Shown here piece after piece: positions 8,653-18,300 of a stretch of DNA of 64,000 bases. The notes under the pieces were generated by a model. That model did no database searches, was not told where the DNA came from, and saw nothing but the letters and a program-made list of their open reading frames with translations. Location: positions 613,501-677,500 of the forward strand of contig NZ_CP090975.1 in the NCBI RefSeq assembly GCF_021513215.1, written 5' to 3'. The position numbers and the translations under genes were made by a program. Each line of letters starts with the position of its first letter. The first letter of the stretch is position 1. The stretch comes from Suttonella sp. R2A3. Lineage in GTDB: Bacteria; Pseudomonadota; Gammaproteobacteria; Cardiobacteriales; Cardiobacteriaceae.

Positions 8653-9722
8653 GCCGCTAACTGCGCACCAGCTACACGGGCGCGTATTTTTTCAAACGCC
8701 CATTCACGTGTGGTGGTTAAATCATTGCAAAATGGCGAATAACCACAGCATTCTGACACCCCTGGCACCTGCCCAAGAATATCGCTCGCCAACACAATTC
8801 GTTCGGCAATCCGTGTCGGTAATTCAATCTCTTTATTCAGATGCGACACAAAACCTAAATACACGAATTTATTGCCGATATACTCTTTAATACAATGCAG
8901 GATCGATTCGAACTCTCGCTCACCTAAGCTGGCAAATGGAAAATGGAAATTCTGAATCTTCGATTGCAATAACACAGGATAAATTTCAGCGTAATTACTG
9001 TAATTATGGTTGGTGAAATTATCCGCACCAAAGCAAGTATGTAGCGTTACTGCTTGTAATTCTTGCGGCGTGAGTTTATCGCATACCTGGTTCACTAAAC
9101 CGACCATTTGTTTGAGTAACGCCCCGCTACTATCCACTTTCTGAGCATAAGTAGCCTCGGTCATATCCAAACCCACTTCAGAAGCACCAGCAGCAATGGC
9201 TTTTTTAATATCTTTAGCACATTCATTCACCAAATCTTCGGTAAATTGCGCTTTGCTATAGCCTTCAATTTCATCAACATAAATCAATGATACAGCTGAG
9301 GGAGAAATGACTGTGGCTTTAAACGGTTTGTTGCTGTATTTTTTTAGCACTGGCAGCCATTCATCGCTGTAATGAGCAAATTTAAACGGCGTTTGTTCTT
9401 TCTGTAAAACTGCCATTTCTCGCGAATGGTGCCCTTCAAAATCGATCACAAACCCTTTTTTGTCTTTAGGATTGGGTTCACCAAGTTTAATAAATCCTTG
9501 CTCAAGGAAATACGTGAGAAAATTGGGCTTTTCCACCTCACCAGAAGTAATGATCGGATTGCCATCAATCTGTTCGTAAGTCTGAACAACGTCTTTAATT
9601 TCTTTCTCGATTAAACGATCGAGCTCAGACTTAGCCAACTGCCCATCCGCATAAGCGGCATAGGCGGCTTGTAATTCCGCAGAACGTGGCAAACTACCAA
9701 CTGGGGTTTGTTTAATAGACAT
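8634..9722 (-). CDS. MetE C-terminal-like cobalamin-independent methionine synthase family protein
   Basis: A 362-residue protein similar to the catalytic C-terminal barrel of MetE, without the N-terminal half found in the 750-residue enzyme. Seen: TPVGSLPRS at the start, GEVEKPNF, the zinc-ligand type motif LHTCFGADNF (His and Cys), and PGVSECCGYSPFC near the end, providing a further Cys ligand. Known: such short homologues include archaeal-type methionine synthases and several poorly characterised methyltransferases, so the methyl donor cannot be read from sequence. The start at 9722 is chosen because GGAG lies 6 nt upstream; an ATG four codons earlier overlaps that site. Single gene with its own likely promoter. 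Confidence 0.8.
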   Translation of the reverse strand: MSIKQTPVGSLPRSAELQAAYAAYADGQLAKSELDRLIEKEIKDVVQTYEQIDGNPIITSGEVEKPNFLTYFLEQGFIKLGEPNPKDKKGFVIDFEGHHSREMAVLQKEQTPFKFAHYSDEWLPVLKKYSNKPFKATVISPSAVSLIYVDEIEGYSKAQFTEDLVNECAKDIKKAIAAGASEVGLDMTEATYAQKVDSSGALLKQMVGLVNQVCDKLTPQELQAVTLHTCFGADNFTNHNYSNYAEIYPVLLQSKIQNFHFPFASLGEREFESILHCIKEYIGNKFVYLGFVSHLNKEIELPTRIAERIVLASDILGQVPGVSECCGYSPFCNDLTTTREWAFEKIRARVAGAQLAAKKLGI

Positions 9723-9765
9723 AATTTGCTCCATTAACGATGATTAAAAATGGTTAACCAAAATG

Positions 9766-9771
9766 ATTATA
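9766..9771 (-). promoter_or_regulatory. Likely -10 element of the MetE-like gene
   Basis: TATAAT on the minus strand, preceded by GGC, about 45 nt upstream of the start. No convincing -35 is seen. Confidence 0.35.
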
Positions 9772-9902
9772 GCCAATTTTTCCTACAAAATCATAGTGCA
9801 AAAGAGAATACTTTTATGTCAATCCGCTTTTAGTTTCAGGCAATCATGTTACCTATCAAGCTGAGTCGTTAATGGCCCATGAACTGTACAGCGTCAAAAC
9901 GG

Positions 9903-10751
9903 TTAATTCGTGAACTGTATATTATCGATCAAACGTGTACGGCCAAGCTTTGCCGCAACAAGCAGCACAACCGGTTCACAGATATCCGTTGCGGGCATCA
10001 AATCGCTTTGCTGGCGCAGTTCAAGGTAATCCACCACAAACCCTTTTTGGGTTAAGCGCTCTTTGGCCTGTCTTAGCGTACGCTCAATATCCTCACCAGC
10101 ACTAATCGCGAGCTGACTTTGCTGCAACGTACTGTGTAAAACTGGCGCGATTGCGCGCTCAGTCGTGCTTAGATATTGGTTACGCGAGCTCATCGCCAAA
10201 CCGTCTTCAGCGCGCACTGTTTCCGCACCAACAATCTCCACTGGTATATGCAGGTCTGCGACCAAACGACGAATAATCCACTGCTGCTGGAAATCTTTTA
10301 AACCAAAAACGGCGTATTTTGGCTCAACTAAGTGAAACAAGCGTGAGACGACTGCAGCCACGCCTTGGAAATGCGTCGGACGATTCACACCACACAAGAT
10401 CTTGGTGAACACATCAGGTAAGGTAAAGCCAATCGCGTTGTCTTTACCAAATGGGTAGATTAGCCCGTCATCAGGCATAAACACCGCAGCAATACCAGCC
10501 GCCTCAAGCTTTTCGATATCTTCTTTTGGCGTGCGTGGGTAGCTGTCTAAATCTTCGTTTACACCAAACTGCGTAGGATTCACATACACGGAAGCCATCA
10601 CACAATCCGTAACCGTTAACGCCTCATCAACCAGCGATAAATGCCCATCATGCAAATTTCCCATCGTCGGCACTAACGTCCACGACGCACCAGCATCACG
10701 CTGATTGAGCTTCCATTCGTTTAAGCTTTTGAGGTCTTTAATCACGCGCAT
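9903..10751 (-). CDS. panC: Pantothenate synthetase (pantoate-beta-alanine ligase)
   Basis: Joins pantoate and beta-alanine with ATP to give pantothenate. The 282 residues equal the E. coli length (283). The nucleotide-binding HIGH-like block TMGNLHDGHLSL, the segments YVNPTQFG and FGLKDFQQ, and SSRNQYLS (KMSKS-like) are present. The ATG at 10751 has GGAG 6 nt upstream and overlaps panB by 14 nt; a longer in-frame reading inside panB is not used. Last visible gene of the pcnB-folK-panB-panC operon; panD is not seen downstream. Confidence 0.96.
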   Translation of the reverse strand: MRVIKDLKSLNEWKLNQRDAGASWTLVPTMGNLHDGHLSLVDEALTVTDCVMASVYVNPTQFGVNEDLDSYPRTPKEDIEKLEAAGIAAVFMPDDGLIYPFGKDNAIGFTLPDVFTKILCGVNRPTHFQGVAAVVSRLFHLVEPKYAVFGLKDFQQQWIIRRLVADLHIPVEIVGAETVRAEDGLAMSSRNQYLSTTERAIAPVLHSTLQQSQLAISAGEDIERTLRQAKERLTQKGFVVDYLELRQQSDLMPATDICEPVVLLVAAKLGRTRLIDNIQFTN

Positions 10752-11532
10752 GTTCGTCTCCAGGGAATGCGCCACTGATTACCGCCTCACGATAGGCTGC
10801 AAATGCGTCGAGCAAACTCGCTTGACCTTCGAGAAAATTGTGCGAAAAATACGGGATATGCGGTGAGATACCGATGGCATCGTAGCTGACCAGAACCTGC
10901 CCATCGGTTGCTGGCCCACAACCAATACCGATTACAGGGATATCGAGCGCAGCGGTGATTTCTGCTGCCAAACCACGTGGAATACATTCAAGCACCAGCA
11001 TCTCAGCACCTGCCGCCTGCACCGCTAACGCTTGTTCGCGCAGTTGTTCTGCTTCACCGTCGCGTTTACCAACTGTACGGTAGCCACCAAGCTTATCGAC
11101 CGTTTGTGGGGTTAACCCCAAATGCGCACACACAGCAATATTTTGTTCACTCAGTGCACGAATGACGTCAAGCTGCGACGAATGTCCACCTTCGAGTTTG
11201 ACCATATTCGCCTGCCCTTCCTGCATCAAGCGTTGCGCGCTTGCTAAAGCTTGCTTGACTGTGGCGTAGCTCATAAACGGCATATCGACGATCCGCCAAC
11301 ATCCTGGCGCGCCACGTGCAACTGCAGCAGCATGGTAGGCCATATCATCGACACTCACTGGTGTGGTATTGACGTGTCCTGCGACCACCATACCCAACGA
11401 ATCGCCAACCAATAGACAATCGATATCAGCTTGCTGCATCAGCCCTGCAAAGCTTGCGTCATAAGCGGTAAGCATGGTAATGCGCGTGCCTTCGGCTTTC
11501 TTTTTTTGTAAGGTGGTTAAGGTGATACCCAT
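10738..11532 (-). CDS. panB: 3-methyl-2-oxobutanoate hydroxymethyltransferase
   Basis: Transfers a hydroxymethyl group from methylene-tetrahydrofolate to alpha-ketoisovalerate, first step to pantoate. The 264 residues include MLTAYDASFA, LVGDSLGMVV with the metal-binding Asp, VKLEGG, AHLGLTPQ and IGIGCGPATDGQVLV, the full family signature. GAGGA precedes the ATG by 6-7 nt. Overlaps folK upstream by 16 nt and panC downstream by 14 nt. Confidence 0.97.
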   Translation of the reverse strand: MGITLTTLQKKKAEGTRITMLTAYDASFAGLMQQADIDCLLVGDSLGMVVAGHVNTTPVSVDDMAYHAAAVARGAPGCWRIVDMPFMSYATVKQALASAQRLMQEGQANMVKLEGGHSSQLDVIRALSEQNIAVCAHLGLTPQTVDKLGGYRTVGKRDGEAEQLREQALAVQAAGAEMLVLECIPRGLAAEITAALDIPVIGIGCGPATDGQVLVSYDAIGISPHIPYFSHNFLEGQASLLDAFAAYREAVISGAFPGDEHARD

Positions 11533-12014
11533 CGCTTGTCCTCAATGATTGGTAATGGCTTGCTAGCTAATGTGCTTAATACGTCAGCGACTCGTCCATG
11601 ACCGGGAATCTCACATTCAGCATCAATAGCTGCGAGCGGTTGTAAGACAAAATCGCGCGAGGTTAGGCCTGGGTGCGGCACGATTAAATCCGCGCTCTCG
11701 ACTACAGCATCGTCATAAAGCAGCACATCGAGATCTAACGTTCTCGGGCCATTTTTAATACTGCGCACGCGACCTTGCGCGTGTTCGGTGCGCATCAACA
11801 GCGCTAAAACCGCATGCGGGGAAAGATCAGTACGGTAGCGAACCACCGCATTGACAAAATCCGGCTGCTCGGTGAAGCCAAATGGTGGGGTTTGATACAG
11901 CGGTGAGGCAGCTTCTTCAACCATCGTTTGCGCCAAGCTCGCACGCGCACGCACAAGCTGGGCAACCGGGTCTTCTATATTGCTGCCAAAAGCCACCCAC
12001 ACGCGATGCTTCAT
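11517..12014 (-). CDS. folK: 2-amino-4-hydroxy-6-hydroxymethyldihydropteridine pyrophosphokinase
   Basis: Pyrophosphorylates hydroxymethyldihydropterin in folate synthesis. The 165 residues show VAFGSNIEDP at the N-terminus, LYQTPPFGF, FVNAVVRY, and GPRTLDLDVLLYDD with the two magnesium-binding Asp, followed by VPHPGLTSRDFVL. It starts inside the pcnB stop (ATGA overlap), giving a tightly coupled operon that supplies folate carriers for the panB reaction next door. Confidence 0.96.
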   Translation of the reverse strand: MKHRVWVAFGSNIEDPVAQLVRARASLAQTMVEEAASPLYQTPPFGFTEQPDFVNAVVRYRTDLSPHAVLALLMRTEHAQGRVRSIKNGPRTLDLDVLLYDDAVVESADLIVPHPGLTSRDFVLQPLAAIDAECEIPGHGRVADVLSTLASKPLPIIEDKRWVSP

Positions 12015-13321
12015 CGATCACCCCGACGCTTTCGCCCACCACGACTACGCCGTTTTTTCGGGCGAGGCTTTTCATCATGACTAGGCATCAAATCGTTATC
12101 TTGTTGCAGCGCAGTCCACCAATCAACCAGCGCATCTAACGGCTCACCAGCACCATGGCGAATAAGCAAGAAATCATAAGCCGCGCGAAAACGCGGATGA
12201 CTGAGCAAGCTTTGCATTTTCCGCGTTGAGCGACCGGCTAAGTCAAAGCGCGCTTGTAACGTCCAAATCTCACGGATCATCCCGCGCAAACGTACTGGAA
12301 TCGACAAGCGTTCTGCTGCCGCTAAATGCACCACATCCACTGCCTCATGCATCGCTGCATGCCAGTTATCACGTTCTTCAAATAACCCTTGGTAGGCAAG
12401 TTGATAGACCGGCCAAAGAATCGCTGCCAGTAAAAAGGCAATCGTGACCGGACGCCCTTCAGCAATGCGCTGATCGGTGTTGGCCAGCGCAATACGCACC
12501 AGTTCTTGGGCATAACGCGCATAATCTTCTTGTTGATGTTCAAATACACTCGCTGTATCGGGAAAAAGCGCGGTAAATAAATCGTGTTCTTGAAGGCTGG
12601 CAAAGCAACGCTCACCATAGCCACCCATAAATAATTTTTGTGCCTCATCAAATAAACGCGCTGCAGGAACTGCTTTAATACCGTCACGACACTGCGCGAT
12701 CGCGGCTTGTGTTTTGGGCTCAATGGTCATGTTCAGCTTGGCGGCAAAGCGCGCAGCACGTAGCATACGCACTGGATCTTCGGTATAACGCGCCTCCGGA
12801 TCACCAATCATCGCAATGCGTTTGGCCTCGATATCGTCCATCACGTTCAGATAATCTAGGATTTCACCACTACGCACGTCGTAATACAACGCATTGACCG
12901 TAAAATCACGACGCACGACATCGTCTTCGATATGGCCGTAATGATTGTCTTCGAGCACATGACCATGTGCGTCAGTACGCTGTTCTTGATCAGGTGAGGC
13001 GCGGAAGGTAGCGACTTCGATAATATCGCGCCCAAAATGAATATGCGCGAGGCGAAAACGCCGACCGATTAAGCGGCAATTGCGAAATAATCCCGCCACT
13101 TCTTCCGGACGCGCATTGGTGGCGATATCAAAATCTTTTGGGGGAAGTCCGAGCAGTAGATCGCGTATACAGCCACCAACCAAATAGGCATCAAAGCCGG
13201 CTTGATTGATTTGTTTGACGATATTAACCGCTCGGCGGTCGAATTGGTTGTTGGTTATGCCATAATCTTTACCATCAAGACGACGACAGGTTAAGTTAGG
13301 TGAGTTTGCGGCTTGGCTCAT
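12011..13321 (-). CDS. pcnB: Poly(A) polymerase I
   Basis: Adds poly(A) tails to RNA 3' ends, promoting decay. The 436 residues carry the class II nucleotidyltransferase head LVGGCIRDLLLG...DFDIAT (GG and DxD), RRDFTVNALYYD, and EDPVRMLRAARFAAKL, which distinguishes this family. The C-terminus is strongly basic (RPKKRRSRGGRKRRGDR), an RNA-binding tail typical of gammaproteobacterial PcnB rather than CCA-adding enzymes. GAGGA lies 4-5 nt before the ATG. First gene of the pcnB-folK-panBC operon. Confidence 0.93.
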   Translation of the reverse strand: MSQAANSPNLTCRRLDGKDYGITNNQFDRRAVNIVKQINQAGFDAYLVGGCIRDLLLGLPPKDFDIATNARPEEVAGLFRNCRLIGRRFRLAHIHFGRDIIEVATFRASPDQEQRTDAHGHVLEDNHYGHIEDDVVRRDFTVNALYYDVRSGEILDYLNVMDDIEAKRIAMIGDPEARYTEDPVRMLRAARFAAKLNMTIEPKTQAAIAQCRDGIKAVPAARLFDEAQKLFMGGYGERCFASLQEHDLFTALFPDTASVFEHQQEDYARYAQELVRIALANTDQRIAEGRPVTIAFLLAAILWPVYQLAYQGLFEERDNWHAAMHEAVDVVHLAAAERLSIPVRLRGMIREIWTLQARFDLAGRSTRKMQSLLSHPRFRAAYDFLLIRHGAGEPLDALVDWWTALQQDNDLMPSHDEKPRPKKRRSRGGRKRRGDR

Positions 13322-13564
13322 GCCATCCTCTCATTGTTGTTGGCACGCTGTTCGCTAACACACCACCGCAGCAATAGTGACTGCGATAATTTGTTATTAA
13401 AAATACTGTGATAGATAAACAACATGCACTTAATTGGGTTGATCTTCAATGCTGATTGCTGCCGAGCTCGCCTCGGCGGCTTCATCATCGCTGGTTACAG
13501 GCGGCTGTGTGTCATGCCACTGCTCGCATTGCAAAAGCTTAAGCAACGCGCTTTATAGCGGCTT
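13322..13564. other. Intergenic region between cysJ and pcnB
   Basis: This gap lies downstream of cysJ and upstream of pcnB, both on the minus strand. The only structure I see is a 41-codon open stretch described separately. No clear terminator follows cysJ; the pcnB promoter should lie in its AT-rich left half. Confidence 0.5.
13430..13552 (-). pseudogene. Possible 3' remnant of a gene (41 codons)
   Basis: On the minus strand a frame reads SALLKLLQCEQWHDTQPP and continues acidic and alanine-rich to a TAA, bounded upstream by a stop. It has no start codon with a ribosome site. The LxxLLxxxxWxxxxP pattern recalls the start of YqcC-like small proteins, but the match is too short to name. It may equally be chance. 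Confidence 0.2.
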
Positions 13565-15325
13565 TTAATAAACATCTCGAACATACCGCTTCGCCTGTTT
13601 CAACGCCGCAACATAATCTGCGGCATCATCGGCGCTCATCTTACCATGTTCTGCGATAATGTCATGTAGTGCGTGATCAACATCTTTCGCCATACGCAGC
13701 GCATCACCACAAACAAAAAAGTATCCACCACGCTCTAACCAGGCAAAGAGTTCTGCGCCTTCTTTACGCATTAAATCCTGCACATACACCTTCTCAGCCT
13801 GATCGCGAGAAAATGCCAGATCCAGTCGAGTGAGCAAACCATTTTGCTGCCAGGATTCCAGTGTATCCGCGTAAATATAGTCATGCTCTCGCGTGCGATC
13901 GCCGAAAAATAACCAATTGTCACCCTCAGCTTCACGAACCCCGCGTTCTTCTAAAAAAGCACGAAACGGCGCAATTCCTGTACCCGGCCCAACCATAATC
14001 ATCGGTGCGCTGTCATCAGCGGGCACAGAAAAATGCTTATTCGCCGCAAAATAACAACGTAGCGTATCACCTGCGCTGACCTCATCAGCCAGCCAGGTGG
14101 AAGCCACACCATGATGCATGCGCGCATTGTGTTCATAACGCACCGAACCGATGGTTAAATGCACCTCACCCGGATGTTGGTTATGGCTCGATGAGATGGA
14201 ATAGGCGCGTGGGGCAATCGGTTTAAGCACATCAACTAAGCTTTGCGCATCAAATCCTGCATCAGGGTAGGCATGTAAGAAATCGACGATATCTTTACCG
14301 TAGAGAAAATCATCCAGCTCTGTACCTTTTTCCTGGGCAAAGCGTTGGTGCAGGTCGTCGTCATCAGCGGCAATCAGTAACGCTTGCAAAAACGTACTCG
14401 ACGGCATACGAATATCGAGTTGATCACGCAGTAAGCTCGCCAGTTCGTGATTATCGCCTTGCCAGCTCACGCTTTCATTGCCGTTTGCACCAATCGCGGC
14501 CAATAATTCATCGACTAACCCCTGACGGTTACGCGGTATTAAATGCAAAATATCGCCCGCTTCGTACGTTTCGCCACTGTCAGCGAGATCAATTTCATAA
14601 TGAACAATTTCTTTACTCGAACCCGCTCCGCTAAGCACGCGCTTGCTTTTCAACGACGCTTCTAGTGGGTTGCTTCGGTTGTAGCCTTGTGGTTTTTGCG
14701 CAGCGCTCGCCGCACTCACCGTTTCTTGCGAACCTTTCTCGCTAATCGCCGGTAATACGGCTTCGATCCATGCCTCAGCTGCTTGATCAAAATCGACATC
14801 GCAATCGACGCGATCGCTCACCCGTTCACCACCAAGCGCAGCCAAACGCGCATCCCATTGCTTACCGGCTAAGCAAAAATGTTCGTACGCCGTATCGCCA
14901 AGCGCGAGTACGCTGAAAAAAGTTTGCTCAAGTGCGGGCGCGTCATCGCTTTGTATTGCCTGCCACAGCGTTTCACCGTTATCGGGCATTTCGCCTTCGC
15001 CGTAGGTAGAGGTGATCACCAACAACCGCTCAATACTCGGTAAGTCTGCGAGGTCAAAATCATCCATATCGACCACGCTGGCTGCCAAATCATGCGCTTT
15101 TGCGGCTTCAGCACACTGCCAGGCAAGCCCTTCAGCGTTGCCAGTTTGTGAACCGTAAAGAATGGTTAAGGGTTTACCGCTAGCGCTTGTGCCATCGAAG
15201 CCATTGGCACGCAATGCCGCATAAGCGGCATCAAGTCCGGCAAGATAACCTTCCAGCCATTGCCGTTGCCCTTGATCCAAGGGCAGGTCTTGGGGAAAAA
15301 GAGGCGTTTTTTTGTTTTGATTCAT
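13565..15325 (-). CDS. cysJ: CysJ-type diflavin reductase (sulfite reductase flavoprotein alpha subunit or electron donor to the adjacent GltB)
   Basis: NADPH:FMN/FAD reductase of 586 residues (E. coli CysJ 599). Domains: flavodoxin-like FMN domain (about 60-195; LYGSQTGNAEG, TSTYGEGEMPDNGE, LGDTAYEHFC), FAD domain with connecting insert (about 220-440; RAYSISSS, GVASTWL), and NADPH domain (PMIMVGPGTGIAPFRAFL, FFGDRTREHDYIY, CGDALRMAKDV) ending YVRDVY as in CysJ. It starts 9 nt after the gltB stop, so the two are surely cotranscribed. No cysI, cysH or other sulfate-assimilation gene is in the window. Family membership is clear; the partner is not. It could reduce sulfite reductase encoded elsewhere, or feed GltB. 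Confidence 0.85.
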   Translation of the reverse strand: MNQNKKTPLFPQDLPLDQGQRQWLEGYLAGLDAAYAALRANGFDGTSASGKPLTILYGSQTGNAEGLAWQCAEAAKAHDLAASVVDMDDFDLADLPSIERLLVITSTYGEGEMPDNGETLWQAIQSDDAPALEQTFFSVLALGDTAYEHFCLAGKQWDARLAALGGERVSDRVDCDVDFDQAAEAWIEAVLPAISEKGSQETVSAASAAQKPQGYNRSNPLEASLKSKRVLSGAGSSKEIVHYEIDLADSGETYEAGDILHLIPRNRQGLVDELLAAIGANGNESVSWQGDNHELASLLRDQLDIRMPSSTFLQALLIAADDDDLHQRFAQEKGTELDDFLYGKDIVDFLHAYPDAGFDAQSLVDVLKPIAPRAYSISSSHNQHPGEVHLTIGSVRYEHNARMHHGVASTWLADEVSAGDTLRCYFAANKHFSVPADDSAPMIMVGPGTGIAPFRAFLEERGVREAEGDNWLFFGDRTREHDYIYADTLESWQQNGLLTRLDLAFSRDQAEKVYVQDLMRKEGAELFAWLERGGYFFVCGDALRMAKDVDHALHDIIAEHGKMSADDAADYVAALKQAKRYVRDVY

Positions 15326-15334
15326 ACTATTCCT

Positions 15335-18300
15335 TTACGCCGCGTTCTGCTCTCGTTGCTGATACATCGCCTCAGCGATAACACCAGACAAACGTTGCGC
15401 GAGTGGTTCTTTAATAGGGGTAATATTGAGTAATGCAGCTGTATTAGCGCGCCGACGATGCAAAATCCATGCATACGTACCCAGCGCATGTGAATCAAAA
15501 TTGGCACGCATACTTAGTGCGCGGCAATAATCATCAACCCGCTGCGCTGCGAGCAGGTGCGCCAGTTCACCATCTTCATAATCTGCTAATGCGCCAATCA
15601 CATCGCGCTGCAAGGTATCATGTAAGCTGCGATCATCGTTGAGCAAGAGTTTTTTCGCCGCTTCGGCGATATCATCTACCCCACGTTCACGAACCTGCTC
15701 CTGTGCACGGAAGAAAATCCCCGCGGCAACCATGTAATCAGAGGCACTGGTCAGCGCTTCACCAGGCAATCGACCAGCAAATAACGGGGTTTTGGCGGCG
15801 TAGTGCGCGCCAACCTCATCGAGCAATGCTTGGGTTATCCCTGCCGCTAATTCGCTCACCATCGTCGCACGATCCGTATCAGAGGCAATCTCGCGACCAT
15901 CATGTGCGGCAATCCACGCGTTCGGCAACAGACAATAAAAATCGTGGCGAACGTTCTCCCAGTCATTTAACAACTGCTCCGCTAAAGCAGACTCTGCAAA
16001 TGCCGCATGTCGCGAGAGATACCACAGCAGTGCATCTTCTTGTCCGCTGAGTGCTTCGTGTTCGCTATCAAGGGCGATCGCGCTGACGCTATCTTTAGCG
16101 CAGTGTTCGGCAATCTTGCCACTCGGATCGTATTGATAGGCAACACCACCGCTCATGCCGTTACCAAATCCGCGTCCAAAGCTACCGATGTTCACCACCG
16201 CACCATTGGTCATGTATTCACAACCAAAATCGCCAACGCCTTCAATCACAGACACCGCCCCAGAATTACGCACTCCGAAGCGATCCCCTGCCTCACCGGC
16301 GGCATAAAGCTCGCCACCGGTTGCGCCAAATAAGGCGAAATTACCGAGCAACACATTACCACCGGATTCATGACTGCCGCCGCCCGGATCTTGTACAATA
16401 ATCCGCCCGCCACTCATACTTTTACCGACGCCATCGTTACACGTGCCGCGATGGATTAAGGTAATGCCGCTATTATTAAACGCGCCAAAGCTTTGTCCTG
16501 CTGCATTACTGCTGCTGATCTCTACTGCGCCATCGCTAAGTACTCGACGACCATCAGTCAGCGTGTAGACTTTCGGATGCATATCCGTGAACTGATAATT
16601 GAGATAACGCTCGACATCAATCCCAAAGCGTCCTGCCACTGTTTTATGCGTATTACTAATGCTATCCACATCAATCGCTAAATAATCATCTTCAGCCATG
16701 GTGCTAAACGCATCATTGAATTCATGCCAAAGCGCTTCATCGAGGGTGTAATCGGCTTCAAGCGCCACCGCTTCTTTACCGAGATCAAAAGAAACATGCT
16801 GCAACATGCCCTCCATATGGTAGCGACCGACTAAATTCGGATGATCAATCAAATGCAACAAATCAGCGCGTCCACGGATAGCTTGCAGCGAGCTAAAACC
16901 CAATTCAGCAAGCAAACGGCGCACGTCATGAGCGACATTTAAGAAATACTGCGCGAGCGCACGTGGATCGCCATCGAACACTTCATGCGGTGTGGTCAAA
17001 CCCACCGGACATTTAATATTGCAGTTTTTCGCCATCACACATTTGAGCATCATCAAACACGTGGTGCCGAATTCAAACGAATCCCCACCGAGCATTGCGG
17101 ATTTAATAATGTCGCTGCCGGTTTGATGCGCGCCAGAGCAACGCAGCTCCACTTTCTCACGTAAGCCATTGAGGGTCAGCGCTTGATGGACTTCAACCAA
17201 ACCGAGCTCAGCAATTCGCCCACTGTGTTTCAAGCTGGTGACTTGCGCAGCGCCTGTGCCACCGGTATTACCGGCAATATTGATGATATCCGCGCCGGCT
17301 TTCGCCACGCCAACGGCAATCGTCCCCACTCCTTCAGAAGACACCAGTTTCACAATCACCTTCACCCGTGCGGCTTTGCAATCGTGAATCAACTGTCCTA
17401 AATCTTCAATCGAATAGGTATCGTGGTGTGGTGGTGGTGAAACCAGCTCCACACCTGGTGTCCCACCACGCATTGAGGCGATTTCCACCGTGACTTTCTG
17501 CGCAGGCAACTGCCCACCTTCGCCCGGTTTTGCCCCCTGACCGATTTTAATCTCCAACTCTTCAAGCATCGGATCAGCTAAATAACCGGCCCACACCCCA
17601 AAACGCCCTGAAGCAATCTGTTTGATCTTACTCGCGCGGATAGAGTTATAACGCGAAGGATGCTCACCACCTTCACCGCTATTGCTTTTCGCGCCGACCA
17701 TATTCGCACCTATCGCTACCGCCTGATGTGCCTTAAACAAGAGCGAGCCATGACTCATTGCGCCGCCGGTAAAGTTGGCAGTAATCTCATGCGCTGGCTG
17801 GATGTCGTCCAACGCTATCGGTTTTGGTGCTGCGATCAAGCTATCGAAAAACGCTTGTGCTTCATCATCAGCCTTCACCTGCAGCGCCTCATCATCGCAG
17901 CGCACGATATCGAGTGAAGCGAAACGTTCTTGTAAGGCGCCAGCTAACGCCTGATGTCTCGCTTTGCTGGGGTTATCCAGTTTGATAATACACTCACTAC
18001 CATCATGGGTTACAGTCATCCCGCGCACCGCACTATGCACTGCGGTATCGGTTTTGAAGGTCGCTAATGCCGCAGTGAAGGCTGCTTGCGAATCAGCGCT
18101 CGTCACATCTGCTGGAAAGCCGAGTAAGTCACGCAAAGCTGAAGGACGTGCGACGCGTTCAGCATTCATCGCTTCGATAAAGGCTTCATACGCAGGCGTG
18201 ATACGGTGGGCATCAATTTGCTCTGGCGTGCGTGGTTGATGGCTTTGGAAGAGATAGCTATCGTCTTGCGGCAAAATATCCAAGCGTTCTCCTTCGCGAG

